A stretch of DNA of 64,000 nt from Vicinamibacterales bacterium (GTDB lineage Bacteria > Acidobacteriota > Vicinamibacteria > Vicinamibacterales > Fen-181). This document shows positions 25,304-32,661 of this stretch, piece by piece. The stretch spans positions 47,629 through 111,628 of the forward strand of contig DASXVO010000038.1 of NCBI GenBank assembly GCA_036504215.1, read 5' to 3'. The translations under genes and the position numbers were made by a program. The notes under the pieces were generated by a model. It saw only the letters and a program-made list of their open reading frames with translations. It ran no database searches and had not been told where the DNA came from. Position 1 is the stretch's first letter, and each line of letters begins with the position of its first letter.

Positions 25304-25348
25304 TCTCTCCCGGAGCGATTCTCTCGCCATCTCGCCAGGAGAGATTTT
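25303..25348 (+). terminator. Weak terminator-like stem-loop after murJ
   Basis: atctctcc (25303-25310) and ggagagat (25338-25345) are perfect reverse complements around a 27-base loop, with tttt spanning the end of the stem (25345-25348). The long loop and modest stem make termination uncertain. Confidence 0.35.
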
Positions 25349-25457
25349 CTCGGTACGCGGGCGGCGGCCAGGGGCGGCTATGGTACGATCACTTGGGATC
25401 GGGTTCTGATTGAAACGCGCGGGCCGTAGGCTTGCGGCCAGCCTGAGTACAGGGCTC

Positions 25458-26207
25458 ATGCGGCGATATCCTTCTCCTCCACGCGGCTCGGTGTCATTCG
25501 CCTTCGGTCCGGGTCCGATGACGCCGGTGGTCAGGGCCCTGATCTGGACGAACGCGGCACTGTTCGTCATCTCGTGGCTCGTGCCCGCCATCGTCCTCTT
25601 CCTTGGCCTGCAGCCGGACGCGGTCTACTCGCGACTGTTCGTCTGGCAGCCGGTCACGTACATGTTCCTGCACGCGGGTTTCTTTCACATCCTGTTCAAC
25701 ATGCTCGCGCTGTGGATGTTCGGCGTCGAGCTCGAGCGGATGTGGGGCACGACGTTCTTCCTCAAGTACTACTTCGTCACCGGCGTGGGCGCCGCGGTGA
25801 CCACGATGCTTCTGGCGCTGGTGCCCGGCGAGGTCGGCGCCGCCATGCGCTACTCGCTGACCGTGGGAGCGTCGGGCGCCATCTACGGCCTGCTGCTCGC
25901 CTATGCTCTGGCCTTCCCGGACCGCCCGATCTACATGTGGATGGTGTTCCCGATTCCCGCCAGGTACTTCGTCCTCATCATGGGTGCAATTGCGTTCCTG
26001 TCGTCGGTGGGAGGCAACCAGGGTGGGGTGGCGAACACGGCACATCTCGGCGGGCTGGTGTTCGGCTACCTGTATCTGCGGGTGTGGCGCTCGCGGCCTC
26101 TGGACGAACTGAAATATCGCTACGTCAAGTGGAGGATGAACCGGCTGCGGCGCAAGTTCAGCGTCTACAGCGGCGGCCGCAACGACTGGGATCGGAAGGT
26201 TCACTGA
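25458..26207 (+). CDS. Rhomboid family intramembrane serine protease
   Basis: The product is a 249-residue polytopic protein with about six membrane helices. The rhomboid catalytic pair is visible: Ser in GASGAIYG and His in AHLGGLVFGYLY. The loop after helix 1 has FVWQPVTYMFLHAGFFHILFN, another family hallmark. Rhomboids cleave membrane proteins within or near the bilayer; the substrate is unknown. A basic C-terminal tail follows the last helix. ATG at 25458 is preferred, but the frame is open to a TTG at 25410. The 3' end overlaps the convergent cupin gene by seven bases. Confidence 0.92.
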   Translation: MRRYPSPPRGSVSFAFGPGPMTPVVRALIWTNAALFVISWLVPAIVLFLGLQPDAVYSRLFVWQPVTYMFLHAGFFHILFNMLALWMFGVELERMWGTTFFLKYYFVTGVGAAVTTMLLALVPGEVGAAMRYSLTVGASGAIYGLLLAYALAFPDRPIYMWMVFPIPARYFVLIMGAIAFLSSVGGNQGGVANTAHLGGLVFGYLYLRVWRSRPLDELKYRYVKWRMNRLRRKFSVYSGGRNDWDRKVH

Positions 26208-26551
26208 CCGTTGGTGTCGATCATCCACTCGGCCCGCACGGGGCTGAAGACGTCGAGTTCGAGCGTGTCGTCCAGGGCTTCTGCCTGATGATCGACATTC
26301 GAGGGGATGTGGAGCACCTCTCCCTCCCGCACGGTGAGTTCCTCGCCCCCAATCATCACCCGCAGCGCACCCTGGAGCACGTAGGTCATCTGCTCGCCCT
26401 CGTGGTGATGCATTGGCACCAGCGCGCCGCGCTTGAGGTACACGTGCGCGAGCATGAGCCGATCGCCCGGGATGATCTTCCGCGAGATCATCTCGGTCAT
26501 CTTCTCGAGTGAGATTTCGTCCCAGCGATGCAGGCGAGAGGGCAGCGTCAT
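26201..26551 (-). CDS. Small single-domain cupin protein
   Basis: The 116-residue protein is one cupin barrel. Motif 1 is HHHEGEQMTYVLQG, with the His-x-His and Glu metal ligands, and motif 2 is the REGEVLHIPSNVDHQ segment with a final His. Such proteins may bind a metal and act as small dioxygenases, isomerases or binding proteins; the function cannot be assigned. It is convergent with and slightly overlaps the rhomboid gene. It shares a symmetric divergent promoter with the E1 dehydrogenase gene and would have a leader of about 30 bases. Confidence 0.88.
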   Translation of the reverse strand: MTLPSRLHRWDEISLEKMTEMISRKIIPGDRLMLAHVYLKRGALVPMHHHEGEQMTYVLQGALRVMIGGEELTVREGEVLHIPSNVDHQAEALDDTLELDVFSPVRAEWMIDTNGQ

Positions 26552-26586
26552 CGTGGAGGGCTCTCTGTCGTGTTCGCGTGTGGTCG

Positions 26587-26615
26587 ATTATACAACGGGG
26601 CCCCGATGCTATAAT
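26587..26615. promoter_or_regulatory. Symmetric divergent promoter for the cupin and E1 dehydrogenase genes
   Basis: A perfect TATAAT lies on the plus strand at 26610-26615 and another on the minus strand at 26592-26587, exactly 17 bases apart. Each -10 therefore occupies the other promoter's -35 position. The centre is the GC palindrome cggggccccg. Neither -35 matches TTGACA well (3 of 6), so both promoters may need an activator or compete for polymerase. Confidence 0.6.
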
Positions 26616-26736
26616 GAAAACACTCAGCGATCAGCACAGTTTCGTCCCGTCTCCGGACCGGTTCGCGCGGAAACTCGCACGCTGACCCGGGTTCCCCGAA
26701 CGATCACACGCGCGGGGGAGCAGCGCCAGTCGCATC

Positions 26737-28884
26737 ATGGAAGCACCAACGACGGTCAACGGGGTGGCGGGCCAGGTTGGGGCTTCCTCGGGCCCCGGAC
26801 ATCACGGGCTCGACGGCGGCGACCTGCTGCGGGCCTACCGGTGGATGCTCCTGTCGCGAAAGATCGACGACAAGGAGATCCAGCTGAAGAATCAGAGCCG
26901 GATCTTCTTTCAAATCAGCGGCGCCGGACACGAAGCGATTCTCGTCGCCGCGGGTCGTGCGCTCCGCCCCGGGTACGACTGGTTCTATCCCTATTACCGC
27001 GACCGGGCGCTGTGTCTCGTGCTGGGCGTCACGCCGTACGAGATGCTGCTCGAAGCCGTTGGCGCCAGGGACGACCCGGCATCGGGCGGCCGCCAGATGC
27101 CGTCCCACTGGGGCCACAAGCGCTGGAACATCGTGTCGCAGGGCAGCCCGACGGGTACCCAGTGCCTGCAGGGAGTCGGATGCGCCGAGGCCGGTCGGCT
27201 GTACCAGCGGCTCACGGACATTTCCGACCGCGAGTCGTGCTTCCGCGCTGACGAAGTCGTCTACGTCTCGTCCGGTGAGGGTGCGACGGCGGAGGGCGAG
27301 TTCTGGGAATCGCTCAACACCGCGTGCGGCAAACGACTGCCGGTCGTCTATCTCATCGAGGACAACGGCTACGCGATCTCGGTCCCCGTGGAGGTGCAGA
27401 CGCCAGGGGGCGATATCTCGAGGATCGTCACCTCGTTCCCGAATCTCCACGTCGTCACGACGGACGGCACGGACTTCCCCGCCAGCTGCCACGCGATGAA
27501 CGATGCGGTCGCCTACGCGCGTGAGCGGCGCGGCCCCGCACTGGTTCACGCGCACGTCACCCGGCCGTACTCCCATTCCCTGTCGGACGATGAACGGCTC
27601 TACAAGACGCCGGCTGAACGCGAAGCCGAGGCGGAGAAGGATCCGATCCGTCGGCTGCAGCGGGTGCTGCTGCGCGAGGGCCTCGCCAGCACCGCCGACC
27701 TCGACCACCTGGCCGCAAGCCTCGATCGCGAGGTCGACGAAGCGGCCGCACGGGCCCTGCAGGCAGAGAGACCAGCGCCGGACACCGCGACCCTCTGGGT
27801 GTTCTCGCCCGACGTCGATCCCACCGGCCCCGCGTTCTGTGGTCCGGCGCAACCGACGGGGAAGCCGGACACGATGGTGGCCGCCATCAACCGGACGCTC
27901 CGCTCGGAGATGGCGCGCAACCCGCGGATCGTGATGTTCGGCGAGGACGTTGCCGATGCCACGCGTGAAGAGGCGTTGTCGGCGGTGCAGGGCAAGGGTG
28001 GTGTCTTCAAGGTCACGCACGGCCTGCAGCGCGCGTTTGGCAGCACCCGGGTGTTCAACTCGCCACTGGCGGAGGCGAACATCATTGGGCGCGCCGTCGG
28101 CATGGCCACGCGCGGCATCAAGCCGGTGGTCGAGATCCAGTTCTTCGACTACATCTGGCCCGCGATGATGCAGCTGCGCGACGAGATGGCGATGCTGCGG
28201 TACCGCTCGGGCAACACCTTTTCCTGCCCGATGGTGGTGCGCGTGCCGATCGGCGGCTACCTGCGCGGCGGCGCACCCTATCACAGTCAATCGGGGGAGA
28301 GCATCTTCGCCCACTGCCCCGGCATCCGGATTGCCTTCCCGTCCAACGCCGTCGATGCGGCTGGACTCCTGCGCACCGCCATCCGCTGCGACGATCCGGT
28401 GCTGTACTTCGAGCACAAGCACCTGTACCGTCAGACCTACAACAAGGGCGAGTACCCCGGCGACGATTTCACGATTCCCTTCGGCAATGGGGCACTGGTG
28501 CGCGACGGCGCTGATCTCGTGGTCGTCACGTGGGGCGCGCTGGTGCAGCGCACGCTGCTCGCCGCACAGCAGGCGGAGAAGGACGGCATCAGCGTCGCGG
28601 TATTCGATCTGCGGACCATCGTTCCGTACGATTGGCCCGGCATCGCGGAACTCGTGAAGCGGACGAATCGTGTGATCATCGCGCACGAGGATCAGTTGAC
28701 GTGCGGGTTCGGCGCCGAGATTGCGGCGAGGGTGGCCGGCGAACTCTTCGAGTATCTCGACGCCCCGGTTCGTCGCGTCGCATCGCTCGACACGCCCGTT
28801 GCCTACTGCCCGGACCTCGAAGAGGTGATCCTGCCGCAGAGCGCTGACATCCTGAAGGCAATCCGAGAGACCGCGGAGTACTGA
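26737..28884 (+). CDS. 2-oxoacid dehydrogenase E1, alpha and beta subunits fused (branched-chain type)
   Basis: Thiamine diphosphate-dependent decarboxylase component of a 2-oxoacid dehydrogenase complex, most like 2-oxoisovalerate (branched-chain) E1. The 715 residues hold an alpha half (about 25-370; [12 protein letters not shown], then the thiamine site [15 protein letters not shown] and DNGYAIS). A full beta half follows (about 378-715; [38 protein letters not shown]). Separate alpha and beta genes are usual; the fusion is known in several phyla. The thiamine motif normally begins GDG and here reads GEG. E2 and E3 genes are not adjacent. Confidence 0.93.
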   Translation: MEAPTTVNGVAGQVGASSGPGHHGLDGGDLLRAYRWMLLSRKIDDKEIQLKNQSRIFFQISGAGHEAILVAAGRALRPGYDWFYPYYRDRALCLVLGVTPYEMLLEAVGARDDPASGGRQMPSHWGHKRWNIVSQGSPTGTQCLQGVGCAEAGRLYQRLTDISDRESCFRADEVVYVSSGEGATAEGEFWESLNTACGKRLPVVYLIEDNGYAISVPVEVQTPGGDISRIVTSFPNLHVVTTDGTDFPASCHAMNDAVAYARERRGPALVHAHVTRPYSHSLSDDERLYKTPAEREAEAEKDPIRRLQRVLLREGLASTADLDHLAASLDREVDEAAARALQAERPAPDTATLWVFSPDVDPTGPAFCGPAQPTGKPDTMVAAINRTLRSEMARNPRIVMFGEDVADATREEALSAVQGKGGVFKVTHGLQRAFGSTRVFNSPLAEANIIGRAVGMATRGIKPVVEIQFFDYIWPAMMQLRDEMAMLRYRSGNTFSCPMVVRVPIGGYLRGGAPYHSQSGESIFAHCPGIRIAFPSNAVDAAGLLRTAIRCDDPVLYFEHKHLYRQTYNKGEYPGDDFTIPFGNGALVRDGADLVVVTWGALVQRTLLAAQQAEKDGISVAVFDLRTIVPYDWPGIAELVKRTNRVIIAHEDQLTCGFGAEIAARVAGELFEYLDAPVRRVASLDTPVAYCPDLEEVILPQSADILKAIRETAEY

Positions 28885-28933
28885 CGACAATCATGTGTCA
28901 CCACTCCGATTCCGGTGTCACACTATCGTCCGT

Positions 28934-30007
28934 ATGACCCGCCGGTCGTTTCTCCTCGCCTTCAGCGCCCTCGGCGCACCGATCGTTGCCGGATCGGCAT
29001 CCGCTCGACAGCGCGGCGCGAGCCCGAAGGTGGCTGCTGATGGCCGCGTTCTCGTCCTTCGTTCGATCGGCGGCATTCCACCCGAGATCGTTGGCAACTT
29101 CCGCGACCCGCTCGCGTTTCAGCAGGCGGCTTCAGGGCAGTTCTTCGTCTTCGATCGGCAGGGCCACACGGTCTACGGGATCGACCGGGAGATGTCCGGG
29201 TCGTGGCCGGTGGTCAGGATCGGCGGCGAGGCTGGCCGCATCCTCGAGCCGACGGCATTCGCGCTCGCGCCCAACGGCACGTTTGTCGTCGCCGACCGTC
29301 CGGGGGCGCTGGAGCGCATACAGGTCTTCGGATCGGGCGGCGCGCTGCTGGGTGGCTTCACGCTGCCTGGTCGAGCCGTGGCGACGGTCACGCTCGGAGG
29401 CGTGGTTTTCAACGGTATTGGATCGCTGCAGTACGGTGGCCGGTCCGTATTCCTCAGCCAGCCCGAGTCCGGGGCGCTGGTTGCAGAGTATGCGCTGAAC
29501 GGCGCCGTACAGCGAACGTTCGGCGTGCCTCGCGCGACCGGACACGAGGCGGATCGGGACCTGCATTGCGCCCTCAACACAGGCCTGCCACTGCTCAACC
29601 CGCGGGGCGGCTTCTACTTTGTCTTCCAGGGCGGGCGCCCGCTCTTTCGCAAGCTGGACGACGCCGGCAATGTCGTGTTCGAGCGACACATCGAGGGCCC
29701 CGAGATCGACGCGGTCATCAACAACCTGCCGACGACGTGGCCTCGGCGCAAGGTGGCGGGCGTCGATCGCGAACTGCCGATGGTGAGACCGGTCGTCCGG
29801 GCCGCAGCCGTCGATCGGCTGGGACGCCTCTGGATCGTGTTCGCCAGCGTCCCGTATCTTCACGTGTACGATGTCAACGGCGAGAAGGTGCGGGTGGTGC
29901 AACTGCAGGCCACCGGCGTCTTGACACCGACCGGACTCTTCTTCGCGCCCGACGGGCACTTGCTGGTAACGCCAGGCTGCTACATCTTCGACCCACGCCC
30001 GGCGTGA
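28934..30007 (+). CDS. Tat-exported beta-propeller-like protein, function unknown
   Basis: The 357-residue product begins MTRRSFLLAFSALGAPIVAGSA, matching a twin-arginine signal (TRRSFLL) and followed by an Ala-rich cleavage region. The mature part consists of repeated four-strand units with phrases such as FFVFDRQGHTVYGID, FVVADRPGALERIQVF, LWIVFASVPYLHVYD and TGLFFAPDGHLLVTPG, typical of six-bladed NHL-like propellers. No catalytic motif is seen. Tat export suggests folding, perhaps with a cofactor, before export. The frame is open to a GTG at 28895, but ATG at 28934 places the signal at the N-terminus. Confidence 0.75.
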   Translation: MTRRSFLLAFSALGAPIVAGSASARQRGASPKVAADGRVLVLRSIGGIPPEIVGNFRDPLAFQQAASGQFFVFDRQGHTVYGIDREMSGSWPVVRIGGEAGRILEPTAFALAPNGTFVVADRPGALERIQVFGSGGALLGGFTLPGRAVATVTLGGVVFNGIGSLQYGGRSVFLSQPESGALVAEYALNGAVQRTFGVPRATGHEADRDLHCALNTGLPLLNPRGGFYFVFQGGRPLFRKLDDAGNVVFERHIEGPEIDAVINNLPTTWPRRKVAGVDRELPMVRPVVRAAAVDRLGRLWIVFASVPYLHVYDVNGEKVRVVQLQATGVLTPTGLFFAPDGHLLVTPGCYIFDPRPA

Positions 30008-30023
30008 ACTCCAGGAGAGACGT

Positions 30024-30491
30024 ATGAGCGACGCGGTCAACGGCAAGGTAGAGGCAGCTCTCGGACGCTTTGCAGAAGGATACTCGTGCTCGCAGGCCGT
30101 GCTGACCGCCTTCGTCCCGGGGTTCGGCCTCGAGGCGGACCGAGCCCTGCGCCTCGCATCGGCCTTCGGCGGCGGCATCGCCCGGAACGGCGAGATGTGC
30201 GGCGCGGTGACCGGAGCGCTGATGGCCCTTGGTCTGGCGCGTGGAAAGGCCGACAACGAAGAGCCGTCGAAAGCGGCGCTCTACAGCCTGGCAAACGACT
30301 TCCTGACCCGTTTCCGCGAACAGCATGGATCGGTGCAGTGCCGAGACCTGATCGGCTGTTCCATCGGAACCCCCGAGGGACTCCAGGCCGCCCGCGATCG
30401 CAACGTGTTCAAGGACGTGTGCCCACGACTGGTCGGCGACGCCGCCCGGATCCTCTCGGCGCTCCTCGAGGAACCTCCGGCAGGAGGCTGA
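30024..30491 (+). CDS. C_GCAxxG_C_C family redox-type protein
   Basis: The 155-residue protein matches the small cysteine family named for its C-GCAxxG-C-C pattern. It has GYSCSQAVL near residue 19, GGGIARNGEMCGAVTGALMALGL (about 50-72) with the core CGAxxG, VQCRDLIGC near 110 and DVCPRLV near 135. In known members these cysteines suggest redox or metal binding; no reaction is established. It starts 16 bases after the beta-propeller gene with GGAGAG upstream. It is convergent with atpE across a repeat-rich spacer. Confidence 0.88.
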   Translation: MSDAVNGKVEAALGRFAEGYSCSQAVLTAFVPGFGLEADRALRLASAFGGGIARNGEMCGAVTGALMALGLARGKADNEEPSKAALYSLANDFLTRFREQHGSVQCRDLIGCSIGTPEGLQAARDRNVFKDVCPRLVGDAARILSALLEEPPAGG

Positions 30492-30581
30492 GTCACCTGC
30501 CCCGATCCGAAGACCGGGTACGGAGGCAACCAACAACGGGAAAGGAAACGCGAAGGAAGGGCAGGCAGACGCGCGTGCGGG

Positions 30582-30655
30582 GTGAGAATCGGGAGTCTGG
30601 CGGACCCCCAATTCTCACGTCTCGCTTCTCAATTCTCGCTTCTCGATTCTGGCTC
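30582..30655. repeat. Hairpin plus polypyrimidine simple repeat between convergent genes
   Basis: gtgagaatcggg (30582-30593) pairs with cccaattctcac (30607-30618) at 11 of 12 positions around a 13-base loop. A tract of three near-repeats of ctcgcttctcaattctcg type (30618-30655) follows, strongly strand-biased. It occupies the 185-base gap between a plus-strand gene and atpE on the minus strand and could stop transcription from either side. Low-complexity elements of this style recur at 31961 and 58251. Confidence 0.65.
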
Positions 30656-30676
30656 CGGCCTTCGTCCGCCCGCGCC

Positions 30677-31018
30677 CTATACGGGGAACGGCTTGACGAA
30701 GAACAGGATCAGCGCGACGAGCAGCACGTAGATCACGAGGGACTCGATGAGCACGAGCCCCAGGATCAACGCAAACCGGATGTCACCGGTTGCGCTGGGG
30801 TTGCGCGCGATCGCCTCGGCAGCCGCGCTCAAGCCCTTCGACTGGCCAAAGGCACCGGCCGCCGCCGCGATGGCCAGGGCGAACCCGGCCGTGATGATCG
30901 ACCACTTCGCCACCTCGCTGCCCCCAGCCGCCGCAGCGGACCCCTGGGCGAACAGCGGCGCAACCATGCCCGCGGCCACGAACAACACCGTCAGCGACAG
31001 CACCAGCGATTTACGCAC
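30677..31018 (-). CDS. atpE: F-type ATP synthase subunit c, with sodium-site-like residues
   Basis: Ring-forming Fo proteolipid that carries the coupling ion. The 113-residue precursor has a signal-like first helix (1-25, ending AQG) and then the two c-subunit helices joined by the polar loop ARNPSATGD. The ion-site carboxylate is Glu92 in LIESLVIY. Gln59 in helix 1, Ser93 and Tyr97 have the same relative spacing as Gln32, Glu65, Ser66 and Tyr70 of the Ilyobacter sodium c-ring, so sodium coupling is possible. The start is GTG with a strong AGGAGG upstream. It is last in the nuo/Fo block. Confidence 0.95.
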   Translation of the reverse strand: MRKSLVLSLTVLFVAAGMVAPLFAQGSAAAAGGSEVAKWSIITAGFALAIAAAAGAFGQSKGLSAAAEAIARNPSATGDIRFALILGLVLIESLVIYVLLVALILFFVKPFPV

Positions 31019-31110
31019 GATAGACGCCTCCTCAGAGATTCAGCAAGGCCGCGACCTTGCGCCAACGAACCGATGATCCGCAGGGTCCGGGCCCTGCCAC
31101 CCACTCACCC

Positions 31111-31920
31111 TCAAGCCGTCCCGAGCTCCGTCGCGTGCCCGTCGCCGTGCGCACCGTGGCCGTCCGGCCCATGGTCCACGACCACCGCACCCGCCAGATA
31201 GATCGTCGTGAGCATCGCGAAGATGTAGGCCTGCAGCGTCGCGGTAATCAGCCCGAGGAACATCATGGGCAGCGGCGCCACGAACGGGACGATGCTGAAG
31301 AGGATCAGGATGACCAGATCTTCGCCGAAGATGTTGCCGAACAACCGGACGGAGAGCGACAGCACGCGCGACAGGTGACTGATCAACTCGACGGGCAGGT
31401 AGATCGGCGCGATCCAGATCGGCGCCCCGGCCGGCGCGAGGAAGTGCTTCATGTACCCGAGGATCCCCTGCTCCTTGAAGCCGTGGAACTGGTAGTAGAC
31501 GAACACCGTCAGCGCGCAGCCGAGCGTGACGTTGATGTTGCTCGTCGGCGACTTCAGCCCGGGCACGAGCCCCATGAGATTGCCCACGAGGATGAAGATG
31601 AACATCGTCCCCACGAGGGTCGTATAGCTGCGGCCCTTCGGCCCGATGTACTCGTCCATCATCCCGTTGAGGAACCCGACCACGTCTTCCAGCAGAATCT
31701 GCAGTTTCCCAGGATTCTCGACGCTGAGGCGCGAGCGGATGAACAGGCAGAGCACCGACAGAACGACGAGGATCAGCAGGCACATCACCAGGAAGTCGGG
31801 AATGACTTCCTGGCCCGGCTCGAAGTGGTAGCCGAGCGGTCGCAGTGCGGCGGCCACGAGTGGGCCGAGCAGCGCGTTCACGAACTGCACGATCCAGAGC
31901 GAGTGCTCGAGCTTCTCCAT
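31111..31920 (-). CDS. atpB: F-type ATP synthase subunit a
   Basis: Fo stator subunit providing the ion half-channels against the c-ring. The 269-residue protein has five to six membrane helices. The essential Arg is R192 in LSVRLFGNIFGED, and the helix with ITATLQAYIFAMLTTIYL near the C-terminus is the other conserved block. After the last helix comes a His/Gly/Asp-rich tail (about 249-263). It is preceded by atpI and followed 92 bases later by atpE. Subunit b and the F1 genes are not in the window. Confidence 0.96.
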   Translation of the reverse strand: MEKLEHSLWIVQFVNALLGPLVAAALRPLGYHFEPGQEVIPDFLVMCLLILVVLSVLCLFIRSRLSVENPGKLQILLEDVVGFLNGMMDEYIGPKGRSYTTLVGTMFIFILVGNLMGLVPGLKSPTSNINVTLGCALTVFVYYQFHGFKEQGILGYMKHFLAPAGAPIWIAPIYLPVELISHLSRVLSLSVRLFGNIFGEDLVILILFSIVPFVAPLPMMFLGLITATLQAYIFAMLTTIYLAGAVVVDHGPDGHGAHGDGHATELGTA

Positions 31921-31952
31921 GATCCTACCGGATGGTGGATGACGCCAGGACC

Positions 31953-32417
31953 CTAGCCGCCATCCTTCATCCTTCCGCCTTCATCCTTCTGAGCGTAGCC
32001 ATGTTCCCGGTTGGAGGGCGCCCGGGACAGTCGGACCACCTGCGCCGCCGCAGCCAGAAACGGCGACGTGGCCCCGGCCACCAGACCGACCGGGTGCAGG
32101 CGGAAACACGTCAGCATAGCGTACGCCCCAACAGCCAGTAAAGCGTACCTTGTGAAGAACTTCACGGCTGCCACGAGGGCGCGGCGGCGCGGCCGCAAAA
32201 CGCCGGGCTCGTGCCGCATCACGGCGATGGCGGCGTCCACCGCCCCCTTGATTGCGCCGTACGACACGGCCATCAGCAGGCCGCCCGCCACCACGCCGGC
32301 CGCCCCGTCGGGCCGCCCACGCTCTGCGACGAGCGCGCCGACGGCCATGACGCTGCAGGCCAGGGCGGCGTCGCGCTCGAAATGTCGAAGGAACCTGTCC
32401 GCGTCGGCGAGGATCAC
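31953..32417 (-). CDS. atpI: ATP synthase subunit I-like protein (AtpI)
   Basis: The 154-residue protein has four hydrophobic segments. It occupies the place, just before atpB, where the AtpI/subunit I assembly protein is usually found; known homologues help c-ring assembly or ion supply. The GTG start at 32417 overlaps the preceding atpZ stop by four bases (GTGA). The final 13 residues (AQKDEGGRMKDGG) are encoded by an AAGGATGAAGG-type simple repeat and are probably not part of the original protein. Conservation in this family is low and context supports the call. Confidence 0.7.
   Translation of the reverse strand: MILADADRFLRHFERDAALACSVMAVGALVAERGRPDGAAGVVAGGLLMAVSYGAIKGAVDAAIAVMRHEPGVLRPRRRALVAAVKFFTRYALLAVGAYAMLTCFRLHPVGLVAGATSPFLAAAAQVVRLSRAPSNREHGYAQKDEGGRMKDGG
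31961..31988. repeat. TTCATCCTT-type microsatellite at the 3' end of atpI
   Basis: catccttcatccttccgcct, continuing to 31988, consists of three copies of a catcctt unit. On the atpI strand it reads AAGGATGAAGG and codes for the Lys/Asp/Gly-rich end of the protein. The repeat appears to have grown into the end of the reading frame. Confidence 0.7.
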
Positions 32418-32656
32418 TCCTTGCCGCTCCGCTTCTCTTCCTCGGTCACGGCATTCGCCGTTCGGACGACGTTCACGATGCCGGCGGCCACGCCTGCGAA
32501 GAAGAACACGATGAGGAAGAGCGGCGAGGTGCCGAGCCAGCGATCGAGGAAGTAGCCGATGAGGAAGCCGAAGACGACCGCCAGGACGAACGCGAACCCG
32601 ACGGCGCTGAGCGCGCCGAGCGAACCCAGGGATGGGCCGGTCGTCTTGGTCACCAC
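32414..32656 (-). CDS. AtpZ/ATPase_gene1-type small membrane protein
   Basis: The product has 80 residues with two hydrophobic helices (about 15-35 and 45-65) joined by GYFLDRWLGTSPLF, the typical mark of the AtpZ/AtpI gene-1 family, and a charged tail EEEKRSGKE. In other bacteria this protein forms a complex with AtpI linked to ion or magnesium handling or to c-ring assembly. The start is GTG (two GTG codons in a row; the first is chosen) with TAGGT upstream. It begins six bases after the nuoN stop and overlaps atpI by four bases. Confidence 0.8.
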   Translation of the reverse strand: MVTKTTGPSLGSLGALSAVGFAFVLAVVFGFLIGYFLDRWLGTSPLFLIVFFFAGVAAGIVNVVRTANAVTEEEKRSGKE

Positions 32657-32661
32657 CCAAC

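Noticed and set aside
30582..31991. CRISPR array at the simple repeats near 30.6 and 31.9 kb
   Set aside because: Units are short, contiguous and without unique spacers, and no cas gene is present.
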